From Caulobacter sp. (GTDB lineage Bacteria > Pseudomonadota > Alphaproteobacteria > Caulobacterales > Caulobacteraceae), in contig NZ_JAGIBH010000002.1 of the NCBI RefSeq assembly GCF_017744445.1, forward strand, positions 186,001 through 250,000: DNA of 64,000 nucleotides, read 5' to 3'. The position numbers and the translations under genes are program-made. Positions 36,127 to 45,145 of the stretch are shown here, piece by piece (positions within the stretch are counted from its first letter, which is position 1; each line of letters begins with the position of its first letter). A model generated the notes under the pieces. The model was not told the DNA's origin. It saw nothing but the letters and a program-made list of their open reading frames with translations, and ran no database searches.

Positions 36127-36262
36127 GCGCCCCCTCCGTCTCGATGCGTATCCGCATCGATCCACCTCCTCCGTTTCACGGGTGAGGAGGCAGCTGCCCC
36201 CTCCTGCCCCGCTTGCGGGGAAGGTGGCGCGCTGTCGATAGACGGCGTGACGGAGGGGGCGC
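36127..36262. repeat. Intergenic palindromic repeat, family F copy 2
   Basis: GCGCCCCCTCCGTC at the left pairs with GACGGAGGGGGCGC at the right. Inside lie TCGATGCG/CGCATCGA and GCCCCGC-TTGC-GGGG hairpins. It is the 3' neighbour of the TetR gene. Confidence 0.75.
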
Positions 36263-36269
36263 TAAGCCC

Positions 36270-36866
36270 CTATGTCAGCAGCCCACGAATGGTCGCCCGC
36301 AGCACCCCCGTCAGGGCCTCGCGGTTCAGGTCCGGGTGGTTCACCCCCCGCATCAGCAGACCGTCGAAGATCAGGCCCACGACCTCGCAGCGGGCCTGGA
36401 ACTCTTCCTCGGTCCATTCGGGCTTGCGGTCGCGCTCCATCATGGTCTTGGCCAGGGCCCGTTCCTGGTGGTCGGCCTCGCGGACGATGGCGGCGACCTT
36501 GGGATTGCGGGCGGCCTCGGCCACGACCTCGAGGGCCAGGGCGGCGCGGCGCGGATCGAAGCACTTGTCTATGCCTTCCGGCAGATGGTCCTCGATCGCG
36601 TCCAGCAGGGTGCCCGGCTGGCTTTCCATCTCGGCGAACTTGTCGCGCATCTCGGCCAGGTCCTGGGCGACGATGGCGGCGATGATCGCTTCCTTGTTCT
36701 CGAAGTAGCGGTAGATCTGCCCGACGCTGAGACCTGCGGCCTTGGCGATGTCGGCCATGCTGGCGCCATGGAAGCCCGACTGCCTCACGCGTTCGCACGC
36801 GGCGTCCAGAATCTGCTGGCGGCGAGATTCCGGCGACGGGCGGTTGGAATGTGTCTCGTCAGGCAT
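36270..36866 (-). CDS. tipR: TetR-family repressor of the efflux operon
   Basis: This 198-aa protein has a TetR helix-turn-helix (RRQQILDAACERVRQSGF then MADIAKAAGLSVGQIYRYFENKEAI, about residues 15-60) and a drug-binding-type C-terminal domain. It is divergent from acrA-acrB-nodT, with a perfect 22-bp palindrome between them, the standard layout for a self-regulating efflux repressor. In C. crescentus the TetR protein controlling acrAB-nodT is called TipR; the symbol is given by position and is uncertain. ATG 36866 was preferred over 36878 because GGGAC lies just upstream. Confidence 0.82.
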   Translation of the reverse strand: MPDETHSNRPSPESRRQQILDAACERVRQSGFHGASMADIAKAAGLSVGQIYRYFENKEAIIAAIVAQDLAEMRDKFAEMESQPGTLLDAIEDHLPEGIDKCFDPRRAALALEVVAEAARNPKVAAIVREADHQERALAKTMMERDRKPEWTEEEFQARCEVVGLIFDGLLMRGVNHPDLNREALTGVLRATIRGLLT

Positions 36867-36978
36867 CAAAGGTCCCATTTGGGAAATTCCGGGTCGGCAT
36901 TACATTTCCGTCAGGTCAACCAAAGCGTGGGACGGAGAGGTTGACTTGCGCCAGTACCGCTCCTATGTCCAGCCCGCT

Positions 36979-37000
36979 TGAGAATGAACGTTCATTCTCA
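36979..37000. promoter_or_regulatory. TetR-type operator, perfect 22-bp palindrome
   Basis: TGAGAATGAAC at 36979-36989 is followed directly by its exact reverse complement at 36990-37000. It lies 68 bases upstream of acrA and 113 bases upstream of the tetR start, suitable for control of both. Confidence 0.88.
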
Positions 37001-37067
37001 GATTGTTCATCATGCCGGCTTCGTCAAGAGCAATAGCTCACGCAGCCATCGCATCCGGGGTCAGATA

Positions 37068-38225
37068 ATGCACTTCCAACGCTCCGCCACGGTCACCGCC
37101 GTGGGGCTCGCCGCCATCGCCCTCACCCTCGCGGCCTGCGGTCAGAAAGGCGGCGCCGGCGGCGGCATGGGCGCGGGTGGTCCCGCCGAGGTCGGCGTCG
37201 TGATCGCCCAGACCCAGCCCGTGGCCCTGACCACCGAGCTGTCGGGCCGCACCTCGGCCTATCTGGTCTCGGAAGTGCGCCCGCAGGTGGGCGGCGTGAT
37301 CAAGTCGCGCCTATTCCAGGAAGGCTCGTACGTGCGCGCCGGCCAGTCGCTCTATCAGATCGATCCGGCGATCTTCCAGGCCAACGTCAACAGCGCCGCC
37401 GCCGCCCTGGCCCAGGCGCAAGCCACCGCTACCGCCGCCAAGCTGAAGGCCGACCGCTACAAGGGTCTGGTCGAGACCGGCGCGGTGTCCAAGCAGGATA
37501 ATGACGACGCCCAGGCCGCCGCCGCCCAGACCGCCGCCGCCGTGGCCGTCCAGAAGGCCAACCTGGACAACGCCCGCATCAACCTGAACTACACCAAGGT
37601 CGCCGCCCCGATCTCGGGCAAGATCGGCAAAAGCTCGGTCACGCCGGGCGCGCTGGTCACCGCCAGCCAGGCCCAGGCCCTGGCCACGGTGCAGGACCTG
37701 TCCAGCATCTATGTCGACCTGACCCAGTCCTCGGCCGAGATGCTGAAGCTGCAGCAGCAGTTCGCCAGCGGCAAGCTGGGCCGCTCGGCCTCGGCCCAGG
37801 TGAACCTGAAGCTGGAAGACGGCTCGACCTATCCGGTCCCGGGGCGCCTGGAGTTCTCGGACGTCACCGTCGACCCGACCACGGGCTCGGTGGTGCTGCG
37901 CGCCATCTTCCCGAACCCGAACGGCGTGCTGCTGCCGGGCATGTATGTCCGCGCTCAACTGAGCAAGGGCACGGCCAATGACGGCATGCTGATCCCGCAG
38001 GCCGCGGTCAGCCGCGACCCGAAGGGCAACGCCACCGTGATGGTGGTCGACGCCAAGGGCGGCGTCGCGCCGCGTCCGGTCGTCGCCGCCCAGACCGTCG
38101 GCGACAAGTGGCTGGTGACCTCGGGCCTGCAGCCCGGCGAGAAGGTCATTGTCGAGGGCCTGCAGAAGGTGCGTCCCGGCGCGCCCGTGAAGCCCGTCGT
38201 CCTCACCGCGCAAGCGCAACGCTAA
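37068..38225 (+). CDS. acrA: RND efflux periplasmic adaptor (AcrA/MexA type lipoprotein)
   Basis: This 385-aa lipoprotein links the inner-membrane pump to the outer-membrane channel. The lipobox is LAAC at the end of the signal sequence. The barrel-sandwich hybrid domain reads VRPQVGGVIKSRLFQEGSYV then AGQSLYQIDPAIF. An alpha-hairpin (about 105-165) is rich in Ala and Lys. The second lipoyl half reads INLNYTKVAAPISGKIGKSS. A beta-barrel and membrane-proximal domain follow. The ATG at 37068 follows GGGGTCAG; a start at 36978 would place the operator inside the gene. It is the first gene of acrA-acrB-nodT. Confidence 0.92.
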   Translation: MHFQRSATVTAVGLAAIALTLAACGQKGGAGGGMGAGGPAEVGVVIAQTQPVALTTELSGRTSAYLVSEVRPQVGGVIKSRLFQEGSYVRAGQSLYQIDPAIFQANVNSAAAALAQAQATATAAKLKADRYKGLVETGAVSKQDNDDAQAAAAQTAAAVAVQKANLDNARINLNYTKVAAPISGKIGKSSVTPGALVTASQAQALATVQDLSSIYVDLTQSSAEMLKLQQQFASGKLGRSASAQVNLKLEDGSTYPVPGRLEFSDVTVDPTTGSVVLRAIFPNPNGVLLPGMYVRAQLSKGTANDGMLIPQAAVSRDPKGNATVMVVDAKGGVAPRPVVAAQTVGDKWLVTSGLQPGEKVIVEGLQKVRPGAPVKPVVLTAQAQR

Positions 38226-38237
38226 GGGCGGCCCGTC

Positions 38238-41200
38238 ATGCTTTCCCGCTTCTTCATCGACAGGCCCATCTTCGCGTGGGTCGTCGCCATCGTCATCATG
38301 CTGGCCGGCGCCCTGGCCATCCGCGGCCTGCCGGTCGCCCAGTATCCCGACATCGCCCTGCCCCAGGTCTCGATCAGCGCCGTCTATCCTGGCGCCTCGG
38401 CCAAGACCGTCGAGGACAGCGTCACCCAGGTCATCGAACAGAAGATGAAGGGCCTGGACGGCCTGGACTACATGTCGTCGACCAGCGACAGCTCCGGCGC
38501 GGCCACGACCACGCTCAGCTTCAAGGCCGGCACCAACATCGACATCGCCCAGGTGCAGGTCCAGAACAAGCTGCAGACGGCCACCGCGCTGCTGCCGCAA
38601 GAAGTGCAACAGCAGGGCCTGACCGTCGCCAAGTCGGCGCGGAACTTCCTGCTGATCGTCGGCATGTACTCGGACGATCCCAAGACCACCAACACCGACC
38701 TGGCCGACTACATCGCCAGCAACCTGCAGGACCCCCTGAGCCGCGTCGACGGCGTGGGCGAAGTGCAGCTGTTCGGCGCCCAGTACGCCATGCGCATCTG
38801 GCTGAACCCCAACCAGCTGGCCAGCTACAACCTGACCCCCGCCGACGTCATCGCCGCCATCCGGGCCCAGAACGCTCAGGTCTCGGCCGGTCAGCTGGGC
38901 GGCGTGCCCAACCTGCCGGGCATCGGCCTGAACGCCACGATCACGGCGCAATCGCGCCTGACCACGCCCGCTCAGTTCCAGGAGATCATCGTCAAGAACA
39001 GCCCCGGCGGCGCCATCGTCCACCTGCGTGACGTGGCTCGCGTGGAGCTGGGCGCGGAAAGCTACGGCTTTGGCGCCAAGTACAACGGCAAGCCGGCCGC
39101 GGGTCTGGCCATCCGTCTGGCGCCGGGCGCGAACGCGCTGAACACCGCCGACGCCATCAAGGCGCGGATGACCCAGCTGGAAAAGAACTTCCCGGCCAAC
39201 TTCCGCTACGTGATCCCCTACGACTCGACGCCGTTCGTGAAGCTGTCGATCGAGGAAGTGGTCAAGACGCTGATCGAAGCCATCGTGCTGGTCTTCATCG
39301 TCATGTTCCTGTTCCTGCAGAACTGGCGCGCGACCCTGATCCCGACCATCGCCGTGCCGGTCGTCCTCTTGGGCACCTTCGGCGTGCTGGCGGTCTTCGG
39401 CTACTCGATCAACACCCTGACCATGTTCGGCCTGGTGCTGGCCATCGGCCTCTTGGTCGACGACGCCATCGTCGTGGTCGAGAACGTCGAGCGCGTGATG
39501 GAGGAAGAGGGCCTCAGCCCCGTCGAGGCCACCCGCAAGTCGATGAACGAGATCACCGGCGCCCTGATCGGCATCGCGCTGGTGCTGGCCGCGGTGTTCG
39601 TGCCCATGGCCTTCTTCGGCGGCTCGCAAGGCGTGATCTACCGTCAGTTCTCGATCACCATCGTCTCGGCCATGGCCCTGTCGGTGATCGTGGCCCTGGT
39701 CCTGACCCCGGCCCTGTGCGCCACCCTGCTCAAGCCCGTCGAGAAGGGCCACAAGGAGCACAAGACCGGCTTCTTCGGCTGGTTCAACCGCAGCTTCGAC
39801 GATGTCAGCGGCCGCTATCAAGGCGTGGTCCGTGGCCTGCTCGGCAAGAGCGGTCGCTGGATGGTCGCCTATGGCGTGGTCATCCTGGTGATGGGCTTCC
39901 TGTTCATCCGCCTGCCCAGCGCCTTCCTGCCGGAGGAAGACCAGGGGACGATGTTCACCATCGTCCAGCTGCCGCCCGGCGCGCCGGAAGAACGTACGCA
40001 AGCCGTGCTGGACACCGTCCGCAACCACTTCCTGGTCGACGAGAAGGAGTCGGTGAAAGCCGTCTTCACCGTCGCCGGCTTCAGCTTCGCCGGCGCCGGC
40101 CAGAACGCGGGCCTGGCCTTCGTTCGCCTGAAGGACTTCGAGGAGCGCAAGGCCGCCAACCTCAAGGCTCCGGCCATCGCCGGTCGCGCCATGGGCAAGT
40201 TCATGCAGATCCGTGACGCCATGGTCTTCGCGATCGTGCCGCCGGCCGTGCCGGAACTGGGCACCTCGTCGGGCTTCGACTTCCAGCTGCAGGACATCGG
40301 CGGCGTGGGCCACGAGGCCCTGGTCGCCGCGCGCAACCAGGTGCTGGGCATGGCCGCCAAGGATCCGACCCTGGTCGGCGTCCGTCCCAACGGCCAGGAC
40401 GACACCCCGCAGCTGAAGATCGAGATCGACCAGGCCAAGGCCGGAGCGATGGGCCTGACCACCGCCGACATCAACGCCGCGCTCAGCGCCGCGTGGGGCG
40501 GGGCCTATGTCAACGACTTCATCGACCGTGGCCGCGTGAAGAAGGTCTATGTCCAGGCCGATGCGCCCTACCGCATGCGTCCGGAAGACCTGAACAACTG
40601 GTACGTCCGCACCAGCAGCGGCACGATGGCCCCGTTCTCGTCGTTCGCGACGACGCACTGGATCTACGGCTCGCCGCGTCTGGAGCGCTATAACGGTCTG
40701 TCGTCACTGAACATCCAGGGCTCGCCGGCCCCGGGCAAGAGCTCGGGCGACGCGATCAAGGCCATGGAAAAGATCGCCGCCCAACTGCCCCCGGGCATCG
40801 GCTACGAGTGGACCGGCCTGTCGGCCCAGGAACTGGAGTCTGGCAACCAGGCCCCCGCCCTGTACGGCATCTCGATCCTGGTCGTGTTCCTGCTGCTGGC
40901 GGCCCTGTACGAGAGCTGGTCGATCCCGCTGTCGGTGATCATGGTCATCCCGCTGGGCATTGTCGGCGCCCTGCTGGCCACCACCCTGCGCGGCCTGTCC
41001 AACGACATCTACTTCCAGGTCGGCCTGCTGACGACCATGGGCCTGGCGTCCAAGAACGCCATCCTGATCGTCGAGTTCGCCAAGGACCTGTACGAGAAGG
41101 GCATGGGCCTGATCGAGGCGACGGTGGAAGCGGTCCGCATCCGTCTGCGCCCGATCATCATGACCTCGCTGGCCTTCGTGTTCGGCGTGCTGCCCCTGGC

Positions 41201-41396
41201 CATCTCCAACGGCGCGGGCTCGGGCAGCCAGCACGCCATCGGCACCGGCGTGATCGGCGGCATGCTGTCGGCCACCATCCTGGCGATCTTCTTCGTCCCG
41301 CTGTTCTTCGTGATCGTCGAACGGGTCTTCAAACCCAAGCACAAAGGCCACGACGAGGCGGTTGCGCATAGCGACTCGGCTCCGGAGGCGCACTGA
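38238..41396 (+). CDS. acrB: RND multidrug efflux transporter (AcrB/MexB type)
   Basis: This 1052-aa inner-membrane trimer drives drug export with the proton gradient. It begins [19 protein letters not shown], as in HAE1 pumps. The proton-relay aspartate pair lies in [19 protein letters not shown] in TM4. There are 12 helices, two large periplasmic loops, and a Gly-rich loop region. [17 protein letters not shown] and the C-terminal [20 protein letters not shown] are typical. It is 12 bases from acrA and 2 bases from nodT, so all three should be on one transcript. The substrate range is not defined by sequence; the C. crescentus counterpart expels hydrophobic drugs. Confidence 0.95.
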   Translation: MLSRFFIDRPIFAWVVAIVIMLAGALAIRGLPVAQYPDIALPQVSISAVYPGASAKTVEDSVTQVIEQKMKGLDGLDYMSSTSDSSGAATTTLSFKAGTNIDIAQVQVQNKLQTATALLPQEVQQQGLTVAKSARNFLLIVGMYSDDPKTTNTDLADYIASNLQDPLSRVDGVGEVQLFGAQYAMRIWLNPNQLASYNLTPADVIAAIRAQNAQVSAGQLGGVPNLPGIGLNATITAQSRLTTPAQFQEIIVKNSPGGAIVHLRDVARVELGAESYGFGAKYNGKPAAGLAIRLAPGANALNTADAIKARMTQLEKNFPANFRYVIPYDSTPFVKLSIEEVVKTLIEAIVLVFIVMFLFLQNWRATLIPTIAVPVVLLGTFGVLAVFGYSINTLTMFGLVLAIGLLVDDAIVVVENVERVMEEEGLSPVEATRKSMNEITGALIGIALVLAAVFVPMAFFGGSQGVIYRQFSITIVSAMALSVIVALVLTPALCATLLKPVEKGHKEHKTGFFGWFNRSFDDVSGRYQGVVRGLLGKSGRWMVAYGVVILVMGFLFIRLPSAFLPEEDQGTMFTIVQLPPGAPEERTQAVLDTVRNHFLVDEKESVKAVFTVAGFSFAGAGQNAGLAFVRLKDFEERKAANLKAPAIAGRAMGKFMQIRDAMVFAIVPPAVPELGTSSGFDFQLQDIGGVGHEALVAARNQVLGMAAKDPTLVGVRPNGQDDTPQLKIEIDQAKAGAMGLTTADINAALSAAWGGAYVNDFIDRGRVKKVYVQADAPYRMRPEDLNNWYVRTSSGTMAPFSSFATTHWIYGSPRLERYNGLSSLNIQGSPAPGKSSGDAIKAMEKIAAQLPPGIGYEWTGLSAQELESGNQAPALYGISILVVFLLLAALYESWSIPLSVIMVIPLGIVGALLATTLRGLSNDIYFQVGLLTTMGLASKNAILIVEFAKDLYEKGMGLIEATVEAVRIRLRPIIMTSLAFVFGVLPLAISNGAGSGSQHAIGTGVIGGMLSATILAIFFVPLFFVIVERVFKPKHKGHDEAVAHSDSAPEAH

Positions 41397-41398
41397 TC

Positions 41399-42829
41399 AT
41401 GTTCCGAAATCTCACCCTGATCCTGCTGGCCTCCACGGCGGTCAGCGCCTGCACCATGGCCCCGAAGTACGAGCGGCCGACCCTGCCGGTCGCCCAGACC
41501 TGGTCCACGCCCAGCGCCGAGCCTGCCACCACGGTCTCGGCCGCCGACCTCGACTGGCGCCAGGTGCTGGTCGATCCGCGCCTGCAAGGCGTGGTCGACC
41601 TGGCTCTCAAGCAGAACCGCGACCTGCGCGTGGCGGTGCTCAACATCGAGAAGGCCCGCGGCCAGTACGGCATCCAGCGCGCCAACCTGTTCCCGGGCAT
41701 CAACGGGACGCTAAGCGAACAGCGTACCCACACCCCGGCCAGCGCCACCCAGTTCGGCCAGGTCCCCGGCGCCGCCGGCGGCGCGATCGACGCCGAGATC
41801 TACAGCGCCACGATCGGCTTCACGGCCTATGAGCTGGACCTGTTCGGCCGCGTCCGCAGCCTGAACAACCAGGCCCTGCAGGCCTTCCTGGCCCAGCAGG
41901 ACACCGCCCGCTCGGTGCGCGTCAGCCTGATCGCCGAGACGGCCAATGCCTGGCTGACCCTGGCCGCCGACCAGGAGCGCCTGGCCCTGGCCAAGAGCAC
42001 CCTGGGCACGCGGGAAGACACCCTGCGCCTGACCCAGCAGCAGGTCGACGGCGGCGTCGGCTCGCTGGCCACCTTGCGCAACGCCCAGGTCCAGGCCGAG
42101 ACGGCCCGCAGCGACGTGGCGGTCTACACCGCCCAGGTCGCCCAGGACCTGAACGCCATGACCCTGCTGACCGGCGGCAACGTGCCTGACAGCCTGCTGC
42201 CCTCGGCCGACCTGGCCAAGGCGCAGATCCTGGCCGACCTGCCGGCGGGCGTGCCCTCGGACGTGCTGACGCGTCGTCCCGACGTGCTGGCCGCCGAGCA
42301 CCAGCTGCAAGGCGCCAACGCCAATATCGGCGCGGCCCGCGCGGCCTTCTTCCCGCGCATCGCCCTGACCACGTCGTATGGTTCGGCCAGCGGCGAGCTG
42401 GACGGCCTGTTCAAGGGCGGCACCAAGGCCTGGAGCTTCACGCCCTCGATCACCCTGCCGATCTTCGCCGGCGGCGCGAACGTGGCCAATCTGAATGTCT
42501 CCAAGGCCAACCGCGACATCGCCGTGGCGACCTACGAGAAGACGGTGCAGACCGCGTTCCGCGAGGTCTCCGACGCCCTGTCGGTGCGCCAGACGGTCGT
42601 CGACCGCCTGACCTCGCAGGAGCGCCTGGTTACCGCCGCCACCGACAGCCAGCGCCTGTCGCAGCAGCGCGCCGACGCCGGCCTCGACAGCGCCCTGACC
42701 CTGCTCGACAGCCAGCGCACGCTGTATTCGGCCCAGCAGGGCCTGATCACCGCGCGCCTGGCGCGCGCCACCAACCTGGTGACCCTCTACAAGACCCTCG
42801 GCGGCGGCGCGCCCGTCACCCAGAACTAA
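41399..42829 (+). CDS. nodT: NodT-family outer-membrane efflux lipoprotein
   Basis: This 476-aa TolC-like trimeric channel completes the tripartite pump. It has a lipobox (VSAC at residues 15-18) followed by TMAPKYERPTLPV, which is common in NodT proteins. Two outer-membrane efflux repeats follow: the first with ALKQNRDLRVAVLNIEKARG and YELDLFGRVRSLNNQAL, the second with RRPDVLAAEHQLQGANANIG and FREVSDALSVRQTVVDRL. It starts 2 bases after acrB ends. Terminator-like hairpins lie downstream. Confidence 0.93.
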   Translation: MFRNLTLILLASTAVSACTMAPKYERPTLPVAQTWSTPSAEPATTVSAADLDWRQVLVDPRLQGVVDLALKQNRDLRVAVLNIEKARGQYGIQRANLFPGINGTLSEQRTHTPASATQFGQVPGAAGGAIDAEIYSATIGFTAYELDLFGRVRSLNNQALQAFLAQQDTARSVRVSLIAETANAWLTLAADQERLALAKSTLGTREDTLRLTQQQVDGGVGSLATLRNAQVQAETARSDVAVYTAQVAQDLNAMTLLTGGNVPDSLLPSADLAKAQILADLPAGVPSDVLTRRPDVLAAEHQLQGANANIGAARAAFFPRIALTTSYGSASGELDGLFKGGTKAWSFTPSITLPIFAGGANVANLNVSKANRDIAVATYEKTVQTAFREVSDALSVRQTVVDRLTSQERLVTAATDSQRLSQQRADAGLDSALTLLDSQRTLYSAQQGLITARLARATNLVTLYKTLGGGAPVTQN

Positions 42830-42836
42830 CAGAGCT

Positions 42837-42854
42837 CCCCGGCGCGAGCCGGGG
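42837..42854 (+). other. GNRA-type hairpin after nodT
   Basis: CCCCGGC-GCGA-GCCGGGG starts 7 bases after the nodT stop. It matches the hairpin of repeat family A but stands alone, with a GCGA instead of a GAAA loop. Confidence 0.6.
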
Positions 42855-42898
42855 CGGTTCGCTGGCCATCATCCCCCACCCCCGATGGTCTCGCGAAC

Positions 42899-42950
42899 GG
42901 AAGGGCGTCCTCCTCCCCCCATCCCTGGAGGCGCCCTTCCACCCGTTTTC
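42899..42950 (+). terminator. Terminator-like hairpin of the acr operon
   Basis: GGAAGGGCGTCCTCC pairs with GGAGGCGCCCTTCC (one bulged T), followed by ACCCGTTTTC. The T run is short but downstream of all three pump genes. Confidence 0.6.
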
Positions 42951-43020
42951 AGACTTTACAGCCGCCCACCCATGCGCGACCGAAGGTCGATCATGTCGTT
43001 GAGGGGCGCCCCCTCCATAC

Positions 43021-43147
43021 CCTTCTCCCCTTGCGGGAGAAGGTGTCGGCGAAGCCGACGGATGAGGGGTTGAAAGGCCTGTCCGGATAACGGAGTGCAA
43101 CCCCTCACCCGGCCCTGCGGGCCACCCTCTCCCGCAGGGGGAGAGGG
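43021..43147. repeat. Intergenic palindromic repeat, family C copy 2
   Basis: CCTTCTCCCCTTGCGGGAGA then AGG on the left, GTCGGCGAAGCCGAC and GATGAGGGGT next, mirrored by ACCCCTCAC...CACCCTCTCCCGCAGGGGGA on the right. It lies between nodT and the lipocalin-like gene; nothing gene-like is seen in 42951-43020. Confidence 0.8.
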
Positions 43148-43156
43148 ACAAGAGAC

Positions 43157-43615
43157 CTACCGCTCCCGCTTCCACTCCGAGATCGGCACATTGCCGTCCG
43201 GGGCCTTGGGCACGCGCCAGCTCAGCGCGTCGCCGTTCAGCGCGTACGCCCGCCGCTGCGTCGTCCCCTCCCAGTTCTTGAACGACGCGCCTTCGATCTT
43301 GAAGACCAGTTGGTGGGTGGCTGCGTCGATCGAGATCTCGCCGTAGTGGGTCGAGGAGCCCAGGGCGGCGTCGGCATATTCTTCCGACGTGCCGCGCTTC
43401 TTGTCGCCGGAGGCGAAGCCTGTCCGCTCGGACTTGAAGATCTGCAGGCTGTAGCGACCGGTCGCGTCGACGATCAGCCGACCCTTGGGCGCGGCGCCAT
43501 AGTCGTGCTCGCGCACCCCCGCCGGGGTGAGCCGGTCGGCGGCCGTCAGAGTCCAGGTCCCGGCCAGGGGGAAGTCGGCGGCCAGTAGGGCCAGCACCGT
43601 CATGGTCGTCAGCAT
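43157..43615 (-). CDS. Lipocalin-like domain protein
   Basis: This 152-aa protein begins with a short hydrophobic leader (MLTTMTVLALLAADF) followed by LAGTWTLTAADRLTPAG, typical of the lipocalin-like domain family (Lipocalin_5). Conserved-looking blocks are RLIVDATGRYSLQIFKSER and RRAYALNGDALSWRVP. The leader may be a signal peptide or the first strand of the barrel. It is divergent from a CGNR-type gene, with an imperfect inverted repeat overlapping its promoter region. The ligand is unknown. Confidence 0.7.
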   Translation of the reverse strand: MLTTMTVLALLAADFPLAGTWTLTAADRLTPAGVREHDYGAAPKGRLIVDATGRYSLQIFKSERTGFASGDKKRGTSEEYADAALGSSTHYGEISIDAATHQLVFKIEGASFKNWEGTTQRRAYALNGDALSWRVPKAPDGNVPISEWKRER

Positions 43616-43628
43616 ATCGAAACCCCAT

Positions 43629-43649
43629 GTAACTTATTTAACAGGTTAC
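43629..43649. promoter_or_regulatory. Inverted repeat between the lipocalin-like and CGNR genes
   Basis: GTAAC at 43629-43633 and GTTAC at 43645-43649 bound a 21-base region that matches its own reverse complement at 16 of 21 positions. A related AACCTGT occurs at 43676-43682. This could be the site of the CGNR protein itself. Confidence 0.45.
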
Positions 43650-43706
43650 TGGCGCAAATTCGGCGAACGCCGCTAACCTGTCAATCCGGTTTCCAATGAG
43701 CGTGTC

Positions 43707-44276
43707 GTGACCCCCAAACCCGAAGAGACCCGCGACGGCTTCCGCTTCCGGGGCGGCCGCCTGCCCTTGGACCTGCCGGCGACCTTGGCGGGGCGGGTCA
43801 GCGGCAACCACCGCGACGCCCTGGCCGCGCCGGGCGACCTCGACCGCTGGCTGGTCGCCGCCGGACTGGCTGAAGGCTTGGCCGGCGCTTCGGCCGAAGA
43901 TCTTTCGGCCGCCCGCGAGCTTCGCGAGACGCTCTACGCCCTGGCCCTGGCTCGCGCCGAAGACCGCCCGCTGCCCGATGCGCCGCGCGAGGCCCTCAAC
44001 GCCTTCGCCGCCCGTCCTGCCGCCGCGCCGTGGCTGGACGCCTCGGGGACCCCACGCCTGAAAGGTACGGCCCGCGACCTGCTGACCAGCGTAGCCCGCG
44101 AGGCCATCGAGCTGCTGGGCGGCCCCGACGGCGCGCGCATCCGCCAGTGCCAGGGCCCGACCTGCGCCATCCTGTTCCTGGACACATCGCGCAAGGGCGA
44201 CCGCCGCTGGTGCTCGATGAGCGCCTGCGGGAATAGGGCCAAGGTGGCGGCGTTTCGGGAGCGGGAGAAGGGCTAG
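43707..44276 (+). CDS. CGNR zinc-finger protein (ABATE domain)
   Basis: This 189-aa protein has the ABATE domain (about 12-130) and a C-terminal CGNR zinc finger: Cys residues in IRQCQGPTCAILFLD and the diagnostic CGNR in RWCSMSACGNRAKVAAF. CGNR proteins are predicted DNA-binding regulators of stress responses. The GTG start at 43707 is the first reasonable start after the divergent promoter region. Its stop overlaps the stop of the convergent lrp gene by 4 bases. Confidence 0.88.
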   Translation: MTPKPEETRDGFRFRGGRLPLDLPATLAGRVSGNHRDALAAPGDLDRWLVAAGLAEGLAGASAEDLSAARELRETLYALALARAEDRPLPDAPREALNAFAARPAAAPWLDASGTPRLKGTARDLLTSVAREAIELLGGPDGARIRQCQGPTCAILFLDTSRKGDRRWCSMSACGNRAKVAAFREREKG

Positions 44277-44740
44277 AGCGGCAGCTGCACCGTGCTTTTG
44301 ACCTCTTCCAGCACCGCATAGGTCCGCGTCTCGCGCACGCCCGGCATCTTGACCAGGATGTCGCCCAGGAAGCTGCGATAGGCCTCCATGTCGCGCACGC
44401 GGGCCTTGATCAGGTAATCGAAGCCGCCGGCCACCATGTGGCACTCCAGCACCTCGGGCGCGCGGCGGACGGCGGCGGCGAAGTGCTCGAAGGTCTCGCC
44501 CGTGGTGCGCTCCAGCACGACTTCCACGAAGATCAGCAGGGCTCGATCGACCTTGGCCGGATCCAGCAAAGCCGCGTAGCCGGTGATGTAGCCACGCTCG
44601 CGCAGGCGGCGCACGCGGTCGAAGGTGGCAGCCGGCGAGAGGTTGCAGCGCTTGGCCAGCTCGGCGTTGGTGATGCGGCCGTCGACCTGCAGAACCTTCA
44701 ACAGCCTGCGATCGGTGTCATCTAGAGCAGAAATGGACAT
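44273..44740 (-). CDS. Lrp/AsnC-family regulator, probable activator of putA
   Basis: This 155-aa protein has the Lrp helix-turn-helix (LDDTDRRLLKVLQVDGRITN then AELAKRCNLSPAATFDRVRR) and a RAM ligand-binding domain with a G-x-x-D-like GGFDYLIKARVRD. It is divergent from putA. This pairing is well known in alphaproteobacteria, where an Lrp-type protein (PutR) activates PutA in response to proline; the PutA here lacks its own DNA-binding domain, which supports the idea. Duplicated upstream elements lie next to both start codons. Confidence 0.88.
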   Translation of the reverse strand: MSISALDDTDRRLLKVLQVDGRITNAELAKRCNLSPAATFDRVRRLRERGYITGYAALLDPAKVDRALLIFVEVVLERTTGETFEHFAAAVRRAPEVLECHMVAGGFDYLIKARVRDMEAYRSFLGDILVKMPGVRETRTYAVLEEVKSTVQLPL

Positions 44741-44752
44741 GGGGCGATTTCA

Positions 44753-44798
44753 CCGAAGAAGCTTCGAAAATTAGCGCTCACAAACGGAGCACCTTCGG
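44753..44798. promoter_or_regulatory. Composite control element next to lrp
   Basis: CCGAAGAAG at 44753-44761, then 18 bases, then ACAAACGGAGCACCTTC at 44780-44796. An element with the same two parts and the same 27-base phase occurs next to putA at 45056. It is 13 bases upstream of the lrp start codon. Confidence 0.65.
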
Positions 44799-45055
44799 CA
44801 AGCTTAGCGTTACACCTCCGATCGTTCCAGCGCCGCTTGCGCTCCCCTCCTCCTGAAGGCGTGAGCGGACCGGTCAGCCACCGGCAGTCTGGAACCTACG
44901 CGACGCCCGCTCCCCCCAATAGGGCGTCGCGCAAGAGAGGAAGGGGCGTGAGCGCTCCCCCCAATAGCCGCGCCCCTTCCTCCCTCCCCACTTTCAAAGC
45001 ATGCTGCCCACGCGCCGCCGCGCGCTGGAGCGGACGAACGTTTTCGGCGACTTTT
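44799..45055. other. lrp-putA intergenic region
   Basis: Contains two copies of GCTCCCCCCAATAG (near 44909 and 44961) flanking AGGAAGGGGCG, whose complement GCCGCGCCCCTTCCT occurs after the second copy, so a stem-loop is possible. No gene was recognised. Confidence 0.5.
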
Positions 45056-45101
45056 CCGAAGAAGATACGGATCCGCCGATCAACAAACGAAGCACCTTCT
45101 G
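45056..45101. promoter_or_regulatory. Composite control element next to putA
   Basis: CCGAAGAAG at 45056-45064, 18 bases, then ACAAACGAAGCACCTTC at 45083-45099. It is in the same orientation and phase as the copy near lrp, and 44 bases upstream of the putA start. Confidence 0.65.
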
Positions 45102-45145
45102 TCGAAGCCAAGTTAGACCGACGATATTCTAACGAAGGACCGACC

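Noticed and set aside
37311..40658. Very long reverse-strand open frame (over 1100 codons) opposite acrA and acrB
   Set aside because: Composition is Asp/Gly/His/Val/Gln/Arg-rich, as expected from the complement of high-GC coding DNA; no domain is recognisable, and the forward strand carries two unmistakable pump genes. The same applies to reverse frames opposite GH3 (1020-3305) and putA (46019-48151).
44769..44780. TTAGCGCTCA near lrp as another xylose repressor site
   Set aside because: Only one half matches TGTTAGC/GCTACCA, the second half is wrong, and proline catabolism has no link to xylose.
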